The notes under the pieces: model-generated
Seen by the model: the letters and a program-made list of their open reading frames with translations, nothing else
Database searches by the model: none
What the model was told of the DNA's origin: nothing
Shown here: positions 34,464 to 43,263 of the stretch, in pieces
Layout: every line of letters begins with the position of its first letter
Numbering within the stretch: position 1 is the stretch's first letter
Source of the DNA: Alphaproteobacteria bacterium
GTDB lineage: Bacteria; Pseudomonadota; Alphaproteobacteria; SMXS01
Assembly: GCA_028284945.1 (NCBI GenBank)
Contig: JANQQJ010000010.1
Span: 1-56,075, forward strand
DNA: 56,075 bases
Direction of reading: 5' to 3'
Program-made: the position numbers and the translations under genes

Positions 34464-35576
34464 CTAGGGTTCGGCCCGCTGCAACGGTGTCGTCCAAAGG
34501 TAGATCGTGCGCTCCCGTTTGTATCGGCCGCCAGGGGTTACCCGCAAAACCGTCTGCGGCTTGATGCCAGGAATATCGAAGTCGTGGCTGACGATTCGTG
34601 ACCCCGGTCGCATCGCATCGAATTGCGGGATCAGTTTGGCGTTCATTGCCGGGCTGAGGTAGAGGGTGACCACATCCGCCTGGCTGAGGTCGGACTCAAA
34701 AAGATTGCTTTCGCGGACTTCGATCTTGTCTTCCAATTCAGCCGCCGTGATGCGTTCGCGCGATAGCGCCACCAACTTCGGGTCTATTTCGTATCCGACC
34801 GCGAAGGCCCCGTGCCGTTGTGCGGCAGCCAACAGAATCCGGCCGTCACCGGATCCCAAATCATAGACCACTTCGCCCTCTTCGAGCCGGGCCAGCATCA
34901 GCATATCGTCGACCACCGGTTCGGGTGTCGGCACGAAATTGATGTCCGGTTCCCGTTCACCCGGCGACCGCCGCGGCGCCTGGTCGCTGGTTCGCAAGGG
35001 TGTCGTAAACACATAGATCAGGTGCTCGCGCCCCCCTGTAATTTCTGGGGCGAAACGAATAAGCTTGTCAGCGACATAACTGCCGATTCCATGGTCATGG
35101 CTGACGATTCGCGCACCAGGTTTCAAGGTCTCGAACTGTGGGATCAGTTTGCGGTTCAGCGTGTCATTGAGTGACAGGGTGATCACATCGGCGGCGGAGA
35201 GGTTGAGCGTTAAAATATCGGCCCGCTCGAACGAGACTTTGTCGGACACTGATGCGGCGTCGGCATTTTCAATCGAAAGCCTGACCAATTCCGGGTCCAG
35301 CTCAAAGCCGCGCGCGGTTGCCCCATGGGTCAGGGCAGCTGCAATCGGAATGCGGCCATCGCCGGAGCCCAGATCATAGAGTGTGTCGGTTTCCTGAAGT
35401 TCCGCGGCTTCAAGCATTCTGCCCACGACCAGTTCGGGGGTGGGGACATAGGGGGTATCCGGCGCGCGGAAGTCCGGCTCGGAAAATGCACCATCGCCCC
35501 AGAGCACCGCGCCATAGATCGCTGCGCCCACCACGGCGGCGGCGATCAACGCGGTAAGGAGGCGAGTAGCCGACAT
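34464..35576 (-). CDS. Membrane-anchored protein with two tandem SAM-methyltransferase domains
   Basis: 370 residues. An N-terminal hydrophobic anchor (residues 6-26) is followed by two homologous halves. Each begins VPTPE (44-48; 215-219), has motif I YDLGSGDGR (67-75; 238-246), an acidic ELDP/EIDP motif II, a D..L..ADV...L motif IV, and ends in ARIVSH/SRIVSHD and TTPL. The first half lacks Pro after its motif IV (SLNDTLN versus YLSPAMN). The domain resembles the ATP-synthase-c lysine methyltransferase (FAM173-like) group. The substrate is unknown and the catalytic domains may face the periplasm. Confidence 0.8.
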   Translation of the reverse strand: MSATRLLTALIAAAVVGAAIYGAVLWGDGAFSEPDFRAPDTPYVPTPELVVGRMLEAAELQETDTLYDLGSGDGRIPIAAALTHGATARGFELDPELVRLSIENADAASVSDKVSFERADILTLNLSAADVITLSLNDTLNRKLIPQFETLKPGARIVSHDHGIGSYVADKLIRFAPEITGGREHLIYVFTTPLRTSDQAPRRSPGEREPDINFVPTPEPVVDDMLMLARLEEGEVVYDLGSGDGRILLAAAQRHGAFAVGYEIDPKLVALSRERITAAELEDKIEVRESNLFESDLSQADVVTLYLSPAMNAKLIPQFDAMRPGSRIVSHDFDIPGIKPQTVLRVTPGGRYKRERTIYLWTTPLQRAEP

Positions 35577-35581
35577 GGGGC

Positions 35582-36460
35582 TTAGCTGACGTCCAGCCGA
35601 TAGCTGTCGCCATCGCGGACGAGCCGCCCTGCCGTCGGGCTGGAAAAGTGCGTACCGATAATCAGGGTAGGCGTATCCGCGTAGCGTTCGAACATGTCGA
35701 GGCGGGTCTGGGTTGATTGTTTGGAATCGTAGTCAACGGCAGCGGCCCATTCCGGCCGGGCGATCTGGCAGGGATGATGCATGAAGTCACCTGTGATCAG
35801 GGCGGTCTCACCCTGTGATTCGATCAATACGCTGACATGGCCCGGTGTGTGGCCGACTGTCGGAATCAGCCTGACCTCATCACAGATCACATGGTCCGTC
35901 TCGATCAGATCGACCAATCCCGCCTCGAAGACCGGGCGCACCGAATCGCCGAAAACCTCGCCGGTTTCCAACATGGCGCTGCCGTCGTCTTCTTCAGCCT
36001 CTTTTTCCCAGTATTCGTATTCGGTCTTGCCCATCAGATAGCGGGCCTTGTGAAAGGTCGGCCGCCACTTCTCGCCGTCCCACATGGTGTTCCAGCCGAC
36101 ATGGTCGATGTGCAGATGGGTGCATAGAACCGTATCGATGGAGTCGCGCGGGTACCCTGCTTTTTCCAGGTCGTGAAGAAAAGGCCCGTCCATCTGGTTC
36201 CATTTGTCATAGGCACGCTTCTTGTCGTTGCCGACGCAGGTGTCGACCATGATGCGCCGTTCACCGGCTTCAACAACCAGCGCGTGGATGCTGGCCAGCA
36301 TCCTCAATTCCTCGGTCACAAAATGGGGGCGCAGCCAGTCGATGGGTGCGATGGCTTCCTTCGTCGCATCAGGCAGCAGGCCGCGCATGCCGGGCACCCG
36401 GTCCAGCTCCGGCACCTTGGTGATGGTGACGTCGCCGACCGTCCATTTCATGAAATCCAT
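35582..36460 (-). CDS. MBL-fold metallo-hydrolase
   Basis: 292 residues. The metal motif THLHIDH (His115, His117, Asp119, His120) is followed by GHTPGHVSVL and GDFMHHPCQIARPEW, giving a two-metal site. The size and order resemble lactonase-like and AttM-related members, so a lactone or ester substrate is plausible but unproven. It lies five bases upstream of the two-domain methyltransferase gene and is probably co-transcribed with it. Confidence 0.87.
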   Translation of the reverse strand: MDFMKWTVGDVTITKVPELDRVPGMRGLLPDATKEAIAPIDWLRPHFVTEELRMLASIHALVVEAGERRIMVDTCVGNDKKRAYDKWNQMDGPFLHDLEKAGYPRDSIDTVLCTHLHIDHVGWNTMWDGEKWRPTFHKARYLMGKTEYEYWEKEAEEDDGSAMLETGEVFGDSVRPVFEAGLVDLIETDHVICDEVRLIPTVGHTPGHVSVLIESQGETALITGDFMHHPCQIARPEWAAAVDYDSKQSTQTRLDMFERYADTPTLIIGTHFSSPTAGRLVRDGDSYRLDVS

Positions 36461-36604
36461 TATGTTCTCCCTCGCCGCCCCGGCCCCAGTCTCTGCGCAC
36501 GCAGTGTAAGTCTTTCATCAAAAATGCCAATGGCGGCCTATCGCGCGGGTCCGCGACATAGGTTAGGGTCGCGGCAATTCGCGAATCTTCAAGGGGGAAT
36601 CACC

Positions 36605-37585
36605 ATGCGGGCATGGAAGTCAGAAAAGTTCGGAACGCCGGATATTCTTACACTGCAGGACGTCGACCTGCCGGAACCCGGCGACAACACCATCGAGGTC
36701 GAAGTGCTGGCGACCGGCGTCGGCTTGCCGGATGTGTTGATGACGGCGGGCAACTATCCCGCCGTTCAGGCGCCGCCCGTGACGCCGGGACAGGAAGTTG
36801 CCGGTGTAGTGACCAAAGTCGGTCCCGGTGCCGATTTCAACATCGGTGACCGGGTGATGGCCTCGACCATGTTTGCTCAAGGCTCCGGCGGCTTTGCCGA
36901 ACGCTGCTTGTGCAATACGTCGATGGCGACCCTGATTCCGGACGGCCTGCCGGTTGAACAGGCGGCGGGTTTTCTGGTCCCCTACCACACGGCCTATGTC
37001 GGGCTGGTGCAGCGCGGCGAACTCAAGGCAGGTGAAATTCTGCTGGTTCTTGGCGGCGCGGGCAGTTCGGGGTCTGCGGCGATCCAGCTTGGCAAGGCGC
37101 TGGGTGCCACGGTGATCGCGACAGCCAGCAGCGATGAAAAGGCGGATTTCTGCCGCGATCTCGGCGCCGACGATGTCATCAATCACCGTGAGACCGCGAT
37201 CCATCACGCCATGCGGGACATCACCGGTGGGGTCGGCCCCAGTATTGTCTATGACCCGGTGGGCGGCAGCGCCTATGAGCAGGCGACCAAATGCGTTGCC
37301 CAATATGGCCGGATCATTCTGATCGGTTATGGCAGCGGCAGTTGGGCCAAGGTCGATCCGCTGCATTGTGTGCTGCGCAGCTACAACATCATCGGCGCCT
37401 TTGCCGGTGCGACCACGGTGGAAGAAAACAAAACCCATCAGGCGCATATGAATGAGCTGATCGCCGCTGGCAAAATCAGGGTTCCGGTCGACAAGGTCTT
37501 TCCGTTCGATCAGGTGCCGCAAGCCATCGCGCGTGTCGGTGACGGTAACATGCTGGGTAAGGTGATCGTCGCAGGCGCTAACTAG
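36605..37585 (+). CDS. NADPH:quinone oxidoreductase family protein (zinc-free MDR)
   Basis: 326 residues from the ATG at 36605, with AAGGGGG upstream; longer in-frame readings start inside the divergent gene. The sequence MRAWKSEKFGTPDILTLQDVDLPEPGDNTIEVEVLATGVGLPDVLMTAGNY and LVLGGAGSSGSAAIQLGKALGATVIATASS are the MDR core and nucleotide site. No zinc ligands are present. It is likely an enoyl or quinone reductase. Ten bases before an acyl-CoA synthetase gene, so possibly a two-step pathway. Confidence 0.87.
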   Translation: MRAWKSEKFGTPDILTLQDVDLPEPGDNTIEVEVLATGVGLPDVLMTAGNYPAVQAPPVTPGQEVAGVVTKVGPGADFNIGDRVMASTMFAQGSGGFAERCLCNTSMATLIPDGLPVEQAAGFLVPYHTAYVGLVQRGELKAGEILLVLGGAGSSGSAAIQLGKALGATVIATASSDEKADFCRDLGADDVINHRETAIHHAMRDITGGVGPSIVYDPVGGSAYEQATKCVAQYGRIILIGYGSGSWAKVDPLHCVLRSYNIIGAFAGATTVEENKTHQAHMNELIAAGKIRVPVDKVFPFDQVPQAIARVGDGNMLGKVIVAGAN

Positions 37586-37595
37586 GGCTCCCCGA

Positions 37596-39155
37596 ATGGA
37601 TGCGTCACTGCAGGGGCCGACGATTGGCGCGATCATCATCCGGTTGATTGCCCGCTACGGTGACCGCGAGGCGTTGGTCGAAGGCGGCAGACGGCTAACC
37701 TATGCCCAGATGGGTGCGCGGGTCAGCCAACTGGTGCAGGCCTTGCGGGCCGGCGGCGTCGAACGGGGTTCAGGACTGTGCCAGTTGCACGCCAACTCCA
37801 TCGATGCGCTCTTGATCCGGACCGCCGCCCAAGTGCTGGGCGTGCGGCTGGTCGTTCTCAATCCCCTGAGCAGCGCAGAGGACCATGCCTTTATCGCCAA
37901 GGATTCGCTCAGTGAATTCTTGATTGCGGATGCTGCATTTGAAAATTCGGTGTCGCGTATTCTGGATGCCTCACCGTCAATCAAAAAGATTTGGGGAACA
38001 GGCCCAGCCGATTTTGGTGACGATCTCACCGCTCTTGCCGATGGATATGTGCCCGAACCGCTCAGCGACGACAGTGATCCTGAGGACATAGCACAACTGG
38101 TTTACACCGGCGGTACCACCGGCGTGCCTAAAGGCGTTGTCCATAAACACAGGGCGACGATTGCCAGCACGACCACAATGTGTGCCGAGTTCGAATGGCC
38201 CGACAGGCCACGCATGCTGGTCGTCACCGCCCTGTCTCACGCCGGGGGCGGGCTGGTTCTGCCGGTCTGGGTGAAAGGCGGCACGGTCGTACTTCAGCCT
38301 GGCTTCGACCCCGGGCGCTTTTTGTCCGCCGTCGAGAGCGAACGGATCTCCGCTGCCTGGCTGGTGCCGACGATGATCTATCGACTGCTTGACCATCCCG
38401 GCCTGGACCAGGCGGATGTTTCCAGCCTGAAGCTCATGATCTATGGCGGCGCGCCAATCCAGCCGGCCGCGTTGGAGCGCGCGCTGGATCGTTTCGGGCC
38501 GGTCTTTCTGCAACTCTATGCACAGCGGGAAGCGCCCATGCCGCTGACGACGCTCAATAGCTGGGACCATGATCCCGCATATCCCGAACGTTTGGCGTCG
38601 TGCGGGCATCCACCGCCGACATTGCAGCTCAAGCTGCTGGACGAAAGCGATCAGGAAGTTGCTCAGGGCGATGTGGGTGAGATCTGTATCCGTGGTCCCG
38701 TCGTGATGCAGGGATACTGGAACCAACCCGAGGCCACCGCCGAAGCGTTGCGCAACGGCTGGCTGCATACCGGTGATATGGCGCGCGAGGATGAGGCCGG
38801 ATTCATCTATATCGTCGACCGCAAGAAAGACATGATCATCTCCGGCGGGTTCAACATTTACCCCAAGGAAATAGAAGATGTCTTGACCCGCCATCCCGCC
38901 GTTGCCCAGGCCGCGGTGATCGGCGTGCCGGACGATCAGTGGGGTGAGAAGGTTCTGGCGGTCGTTGTGCCCCATGAAGCTGCGGCGGTCATGGAAGAAG
39001 AATTGATCGAGCTGGTGAAGCAACACAAAGGCTCGGTGATCGCGCCCAAAGCCGTGGATTTTGCCGACTCAATTCCGCTAACCGCGCTCGGCAAGCCGGA
39101 CAAAAGGGTGCTCCGGGCCCGCTATTGGGCCGGTGAAGACCGGCAGGTGCACTAA
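37596..39155 (+). CDS. AMP-dependent acyl-CoA synthetase (first of three)
   Basis: 519 residues. The phosphate loop is YTGGTTGVPKG; NGWLHTGDMAREDEAGFIYIVDRKKDMIISGGFNIYPKEIED holds the hinge and C-terminal motifs, and Lys near the end (LGKPDKR) is the adenylation lysine. The A5 motif reads LYAQREAPM instead of the common YGxTE: Gly is replaced by Ala and Thr by Arg, while Glu is kept. It activates a fatty or aromatic acid with CoA. Follows the oxidoreductase by ten bases; its stop interlocks with the opposing patatin gene. Confidence 0.9.
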   Translation: MDASLQGPTIGAIIIRLIARYGDREALVEGGRRLTYAQMGARVSQLVQALRAGGVERGSGLCQLHANSIDALLIRTAAQVLGVRLVVLNPLSSAEDHAFIAKDSLSEFLIADAAFENSVSRILDASPSIKKIWGTGPADFGDDLTALADGYVPEPLSDDSDPEDIAQLVYTGGTTGVPKGVVHKHRATIASTTTMCAEFEWPDRPRMLVVTALSHAGGGLVLPVWVKGGTVVLQPGFDPGRFLSAVESERISAAWLVPTMIYRLLDHPGLDQADVSSLKLMIYGGAPIQPAALERALDRFGPVFLQLYAQREAPMPLTTLNSWDHDPAYPERLASCGHPPPTLQLKLLDESDQEVAQGDVGEICIRGPVVMQGYWNQPEATAEALRNGWLHTGDMAREDEAGFIYIVDRKKDMIISGGFNIYPKEIEDVLTRHPAVAQAAVIGVPDDQWGEKVLAVVVPHEAAAVMEEELIELVKQHKGSVIAPKAVDFADSIPLTALGKPDKRVLRARYWAGEDRQVH

Positions 39156-40177
39156 GCGTAAAGCTCTGTCAGATCGACGCTTGGCCGCTCACCGATGTTT
39201 CCGGCATCCCGTTGCAGCCATTCATCTGCTGCCGCGCGGCCGATGTCGCGCAGATTGAGCAGGAACGGCCACTCTGTGTTTACTTTGCTTGAGGCTGAGA
39301 ACGACTTTAGCGGCTCATCGCCATGGATGAGATGCAGGCGCACCTTTTTGTAATCGTCTTCCTCCAGTTTTCCGTCGTCGACCAGGCGGCTAACGAAGTC
39401 CATGGCCCGAAGTTCACGCATCAGCGAGGCGTTGAAGGTGATCTCGCCCATCCGGTTAAAGATCTCCCTCGCGGTCCGGGGCGTTTCGGCCCGTTCAATT
39501 GGATTGATCTGCACCAGCAACAGATCGTCCGTGCCGCATTCATAGAAAAAGGGCCATAGCGACGGATTGCCCATATAGCCGCCGTCCCAATAGGGAATGC
39601 CGTCAATTTCGACCGCCTGATAGAGATAAGGGATGCAGGCCGAAGCCATCAGTACGTCGGCGGTGATCTCGCTGCAGCCGAATATCTTGACCCGGCCATT
39701 GTGAACATTGGTCGCCGAGATAAACAGCTTCAGGCAATCGCATTGCTGGACGCGGTCAAAATCAATGGTCTCCTCGACCAGATCACGAAGCGGATTGAGG
39801 TCCATCGGATTAAGCTGGTAAGGCGAGGCCATGCGGCTCAGCACGTCGAACCAGAGATAGCTGAACGAGTTATCCAGGTCCCAGGCGCCGGTCAGTACAT
39901 TCAGTGCAGAGCGCCGAATCGGGCTCTTTGCCCCTTCGCGTGCCACCGCTTCCCAGAAACTGTGCAGGGCTTCGCGGGCCCCATCCGGCCCATCTTTCAT
40001 CATGCCGTCGGCAAGCACGGCCGCGTTCATCGCGCCCGCGCTGGTTCCGCTGATGCCCTCGAAGTCCAGCCGGCCATCTTCCAGCAGTCTATCGAGCACG
40101 CCCCAGGTGAAGGCGCCATGTGACCCGCCGCCTTGGAGCGCCAGATTGATCGGCAGTGGGCTGGTGGATCGACTCAC
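39152..40177 (-). CDS. Patatin-like phospholipase family protein
   Basis: 341 residues from a GTG at 40177 that overlaps the bdhA stop (GTGA). LALQGGGSHGAFTWGVLDRLLE is the oxyanion loop, GISGTSAGAMNA holds the nucleophile Ser (GxSxG), and YWDGGYMGNPSL supplies the catalytic Asp (DGG). The C-terminal region after about residue 210 looks like the DUF3734 tail. It is a serine lipid hydrolase. Tight coupling to bdhA suggests a role in lipid or polyhydroxybutyrate turnover. Confidence 0.9.
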   Translation of the reverse strand: MSRSTSPLPINLALQGGGSHGAFTWGVLDRLLEDGRLDFEGISGTSAGAMNAAVLADGMMKDGPDGAREALHSFWEAVAREGAKSPIRRSALNVLTGAWDLDNSFSYLWFDVLSRMASPYQLNPMDLNPLRDLVEETIDFDRVQQCDCLKLFISATNVHNGRVKIFGCSEITADVLMASACIPYLYQAVEIDGIPYWDGGYMGNPSLWPFFYECGTDDLLLVQINPIERAETPRTAREIFNRMGEITFNASLMRELRAMDFVSRLVDDGKLEEDDYKKVRLHLIHGDEPLKSFSASSKVNTEWPFLLNLRDIGRAAADEWLQRDAGNIGERPSVDLTELYA

Positions 40178-40962
40178 TGCGCAGTCCAGCCACCTTCGAT
40201 CGGCAGCATGGTGCCGTTGATTGATGCGGCATTGTCGCCGCACAAATAGACTGCCAAAGCCGCGACGTCCTCGACCGTCACGAATTTCTTGGTCGGCTGC
40301 GCCTCTAGAATCACATCGCGGATGACCTCGTCCTCGGTCATGCCGCGCGCCTCGGCCGTATCGGGAATCTGTTTCTCAACCAAGGGCGTCAGTACATAGC
40401 CGGGCGCAATGGCGTTGACCGTAATGCCTTCCTCCGCCACCTCAAGCGCAGCTGTCTTGGTCAGACCGGCAATGCCGTGCTTGGCCGCGACATAGGCAGC
40501 CTTATAGGGCGAGGCGACCAGTGCATGGGCCGAGGCGATATTGACGATCCGGCCCCAGCCACGCTTTTTCATGGCCGGCAGAACGGCGCGCATGGTGTGA
40601 AACGAGGATGACAGGTTGATCGCCAGAATCGCGTCCCACTTCTCGACCGGAAACTCGTCGATTGGCGCGACATGCTGAATACCGGCATTGTTGACCATGA
40701 TGTCGACTTGGCCGAACCGGTCCTCGGCGTCCTCAACCATCTCAACGATCTGGTCCGGCTTGGTCATATCCGCACTGGAGTAAATCGACTCAATACCGGC
40801 GCGTTCGCGCAATCGGCTGCAGGCTTCTTCGATCAGGGCGGGGTTTCGCAGGCCGTTGATCATGACGTTGCAGCCGGCATCGGCCAGTGCTTCGGCAATG
40901 CCAAGCCCGATGCCGCTGGTTGAGCCGGTGACGATGGCATTCTTTCCGCTGAGTGGTTTCAT
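40174..40962 (-). CDS. bdhA: 3-hydroxybutyrate dehydrogenase (SDR)
   Basis: 262 residues. NAIVTGSTSGIGLGIAEALADAGC is the NAD site, VNNAGIQHVAPIDEFPVEKWD and IASAHALVASPYKAAYVAAKHG carry Asn, Ser, Tyr and Lys of the catalytic tetrad, and PGYVLTPLVEKQIPD is characteristic of D-3-hydroxybutyrate dehydrogenases. It converts 3-hydroxybutyrate to acetoacetate in PHB breakdown. First gene of a pair with the patatin gene. Confidence 0.92.
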   Translation of the reverse strand: MKPLSGKNAIVTGSTSGIGLGIAEALADAGCNVMINGLRNPALIEEACSRLRERAGIESIYSSADMTKPDQIVEMVEDAEDRFGQVDIMVNNAGIQHVAPIDEFPVEKWDAILAINLSSSFHTMRAVLPAMKKRGWGRIVNIASAHALVASPYKAAYVAAKHGIAGLTKTAALEVAEEGITVNAIAPGYVLTPLVEKQIPDTAEARGMTEDEVIRDVILEAQPTKKFVTVEDVAALAVYLCGDNAASINGTMLPIEGGWTAQ

Positions 40963-41112
40963 TGTACTTCCTACCAGGATCAGAAGGTTAGTTTATTGTG
41001 CGCCGCAACATTGGCAAGCGACAAGTCGATGACCGGGCGGGCCCTAAAGGCTGGACGGCGCGTGGATTAGCTCTAGATTGCCGGTGAATGTTGTGCGTTG
41101 AAGGGAGCCCCC

Positions 41113-42723
41113 ATGGCCTGGAATTTCGGTGAAGCGGTAGAGCGGCTGGCAGCAGCTCTGCCGGAGGACAAGGTTGCGCTCGCCCATGGCGACCGGAACA
41201 TCACCTATCGCGAGCTGGACGCCCATGCCTCGGGGATTGCCCGGGCGCTTAAGAAAGCCGGGCTCGACCGGGGGGCGCATGTCGGGCACTACATGCGTAA
41301 TTCGCCAGCCTATCTGGAAACGTTTTATGGCTGTGCCAAGGCAGGCATGGTCCATGTGAACGTCAATTATCGCTATAAGGCCGACGAACTAAAATATCTG
41401 CTCGATACGCTCGATATGCGCGCCCTGGTCTATGACCGGGAATTCGCCGGCGAAGTGGCCGCGCTGAAGGATATGGGGCTCGATATCGGCCTCTTTATCG
41501 AGGCGGAACCCGGTGCGCCGGAAAATGAATTTGCCATGGGCTGGGACGAGGCAATTGGAGGCCCGGCGCAGGCCGGTGATTTTAGCGATGATGACGTGAT
41601 CATTATTGCCACGGGCGGCACCACCGGCATGCCGAAGGGCGTGATGTGGCGCAACGAGGACATGTGGTCGGCGATGGCGGTACATGATTTGCGCCCGACC
41701 CTGGCGGAATTGTCGCCGCCGGTGCCGGACGATATGGCTGGCCACATCACCAATATGACCAATTACCAGGTCGGGCCGCGTTATTGCCCGCTCAATCCGC
41801 TGATGCATGGCGCCGCCTTCATGACAGCCATCGTCCTGCTGGCGCGCGGGGCGACGGTGATCACTGTGCCGGGCGAGCGCTTCGATCCGTTGGCCTCATT
41901 ACGCGAGGCCAAGCGGCAGAAGGTGGAATTGCTCGGCATTGTCGGCGATGCCTTTGCCTATCCGCTGGTCGAGGCGCTGGACGCGCATGCCGATGAGAAA
42001 CTGCTCGAAGGCATCGGGTCCATGGTGTCGTCGGGTGCGATCTGGTCGACGCGCAACAAGGAGCGGCTGCTGGAACACAACCCGGACATGATCCTGGTCG
42101 ATTCCCTGGGCTCGTCAGAGGTGGGTGGGTTTGCCATGAACATGGCCACCAAGGATGAAAAGCCGCAGACCGCCAAATTCGTCATCGGGCCGCGCACCCA
42201 AGTGCTGGACGATGACATGCAGCCCATTCCGCCAGGATCGGACGAACTGGGGATGTTGGCCGTCGCGGGACCCGTGCCCCTGGGCTATTACGGTGACCCG
42301 GAGAAGTCCGCCAAGACATTCCCGACTGTCGATGGCATCCGATATGTCATGACCGGCGATATGTGTTCGGTCGATGCGGACGGGGTGATCGGCTTTAAGG
42401 GCCGGGGCAACGCCATGATCAATACCGGCGGCGAAAAGGTCTTTGTTGAAGAGGTCGAAGAAGCTCTCAAATCCACGCCCGGCATCGCCGATGCGCTGGT
42501 CGTCGGCCTGCCGCATGAACGGTTCGGACAGCAGGTGGTGGCGGTTGTCCATACTGCCGACGGCGAGACCATCGACGAGGACGTGCTGCGCAGCAAGCTG
42601 AAGACCCGGATCAGCGACTATAAGGTGCCGCGACGGATCATCGTCACCACGGAAGAGCTGCGTGCCCCCAATGGCAAGGCGAATTACCCGGCCGCGAAAC
42701 GGGTGGCCGAAGCGGCCGGGTGA
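41113..42723 (+). CDS. Acyl-CoA synthetase (second of three)
   Basis: 536 residues from the ATG at 41113 (AAGGGAG upstream; an in-frame TTG at 41098 is less likely). ATGGTTGMPKG is the phosphate loop, VMTGDMCSVDADGVIGFKGRGNAMINTGGEKVFVEEVEE the hinge and C-terminal motifs, and APNGKANYPAAKR carries the terminal Lys. It resembles steroid/branched-acid FadD-like synthetases (Mycobacterium FadD19 type) in length and motifs. Its last 30 bases, including the stop, are repeated exactly at 43169-43198, bounding an inserted GrlR-like gene. Confidence 0.9.
   Translation: MAWNFGEAVERLAAALPEDKVALAHGDRNITYRELDAHASGIARALKKAGLDRGAHVGHYMRNSPAYLETFYGCAKAGMVHVNVNYRYKADELKYLLDTLDMRALVYDREFAGEVAALKDMGLDIGLFIEAEPGAPENEFAMGWDEAIGGPAQAGDFSDDDVIIIATGGTTGMPKGVMWRNEDMWSAMAVHDLRPTLAELSPPVPDDMAGHITNMTNYQVGPRYCPLNPLMHGAAFMTAIVLLARGATVITVPGERFDPLASLREAKRQKVELLGIVGDAFAYPLVEALDAHADEKLLEGIGSMVSSGAIWSTRNKERLLEHNPDMILVDSLGSSEVGGFAMNMATKDEKPQTAKFVIGPRTQVLDDDMQPIPPGSDELGMLAVAGPVPLGYYGDPEKSAKTFPTVDGIRYVMTGDMCSVDADGVIGFKGRGNAMINTGGEKVFVEEVEEALKSTPGIADALVVGLPHERFGQQVVAVVHTADGETIDEDVLRSKLKTRISDYKVPRRIIVTTEELRAPNGKANYPAAKRVAEAAG
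42694..42723 (+). repeat. 30-bp direct repeat, left copy
   Basis: The last 30 bases of the acyl-CoA synthetase gene, GCGAAACGGG then TGGCCGAAGCGGCCGGGTGA. It contains the inverted repeat GGCCG-AAG-CGGCC. It is identical to 43169-43198, 475 bp away; flanking bases differ on both sides. Confidence 0.95.
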
Positions 42724-42730
42724 TTATCGT

Positions 42731-43078
42731 CTAGGGAAGTTCTTCACGTTTGGTGAGGTCAAATCCGATTTTCAGACCTGGGGCAGCAGGCGATGAGAGG
42801 GTTCCTTTCATGACGTCACCCTCCATTGTCCCGACGGCCACAACATCGACTTCCGGGCCTAATTCGCCGAACGCAGATCGGTAACGCGGGTCGAAAGTTA
42901 CGGATTTAAACTTGCCGGTGAAGCTACCCCTGTCGATCTCATATGTGCCGATGTAGTATGTACCTCCGTCACCCCCGTAAATTCGACCAGTCTCAAGAAC
43001 AACGACGCCACCGTTTTCCCAGGTTCCAGGGCTGGATACGTCCCCAAACCTAGCAGTCCACAACGCTTCAACACTCAT
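42731..43078 (-). CDS. GrlR-like regulatory protein, in a unit bounded by direct repeats
   Basis: 115 residues from the ATG at 43078 with AGAGG upstream. TWENGGVVVLETGRIYGGDGGTYYIGTYEIDRGSFTGKFKSVTF is the GrlR beta-barrel pattern, known from the repressor partner in enteropathogen type III secretion but also found alone in many Alphaproteobacteria. No secretion genes are nearby, so its partner is unknown. It lies wholly inside the 445 bp between the 30-bp repeats. The DNA around its start is more AT-rich than the flanks. Confidence 0.8.
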   Translation of the reverse strand: MSVEALWTARFGDVSSPGTWENGGVVVLETGRIYGGDGGTYYIGTYEIDRGSFTGKFKSVTFDPRYRSAFGELGPEVDVVAVGTMEGDVMKGTLSSPAAPGLKIGFDLTKREELP

Positions 43079-43168
43079 TTTTTGACCTCTACTAGCTCTA
43101 GCAATCGCCGATACATATGCCAGAAACTGCCCGGCGCAAGCCCAGCTAGTCCGTCTTTCACTTGAGTA

Positions 43169-43198
43169 GCGAAACGGGTGGCCGAAGCGGCCGGGTGA
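43169..43198 (+). repeat. 30-bp direct repeat, right copy
   Basis: Exact copy of the 3' end of the acyl-CoA synthetase gene (42694-42723), here non-coding and 65 bp before the next gene. It marks the right boundary of the GrlR-containing unit. Confidence 0.95.
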
Positions 43199-43263
43199 CA
43201 ATCCGCGCTTGATCTCAACGCCTGGATGACCGCCTATAGGCAAAACAAATCCGGGAGGAAAGA

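Noticed and set aside
42731-43078. Part of a type III secretion regulatory island because of the GrlR-like protein
   Set aside because: No secretion, chaperone or GrlA-like gene lies nearby. GrlR-like proteins occur alone in many Alphaproteobacteria.
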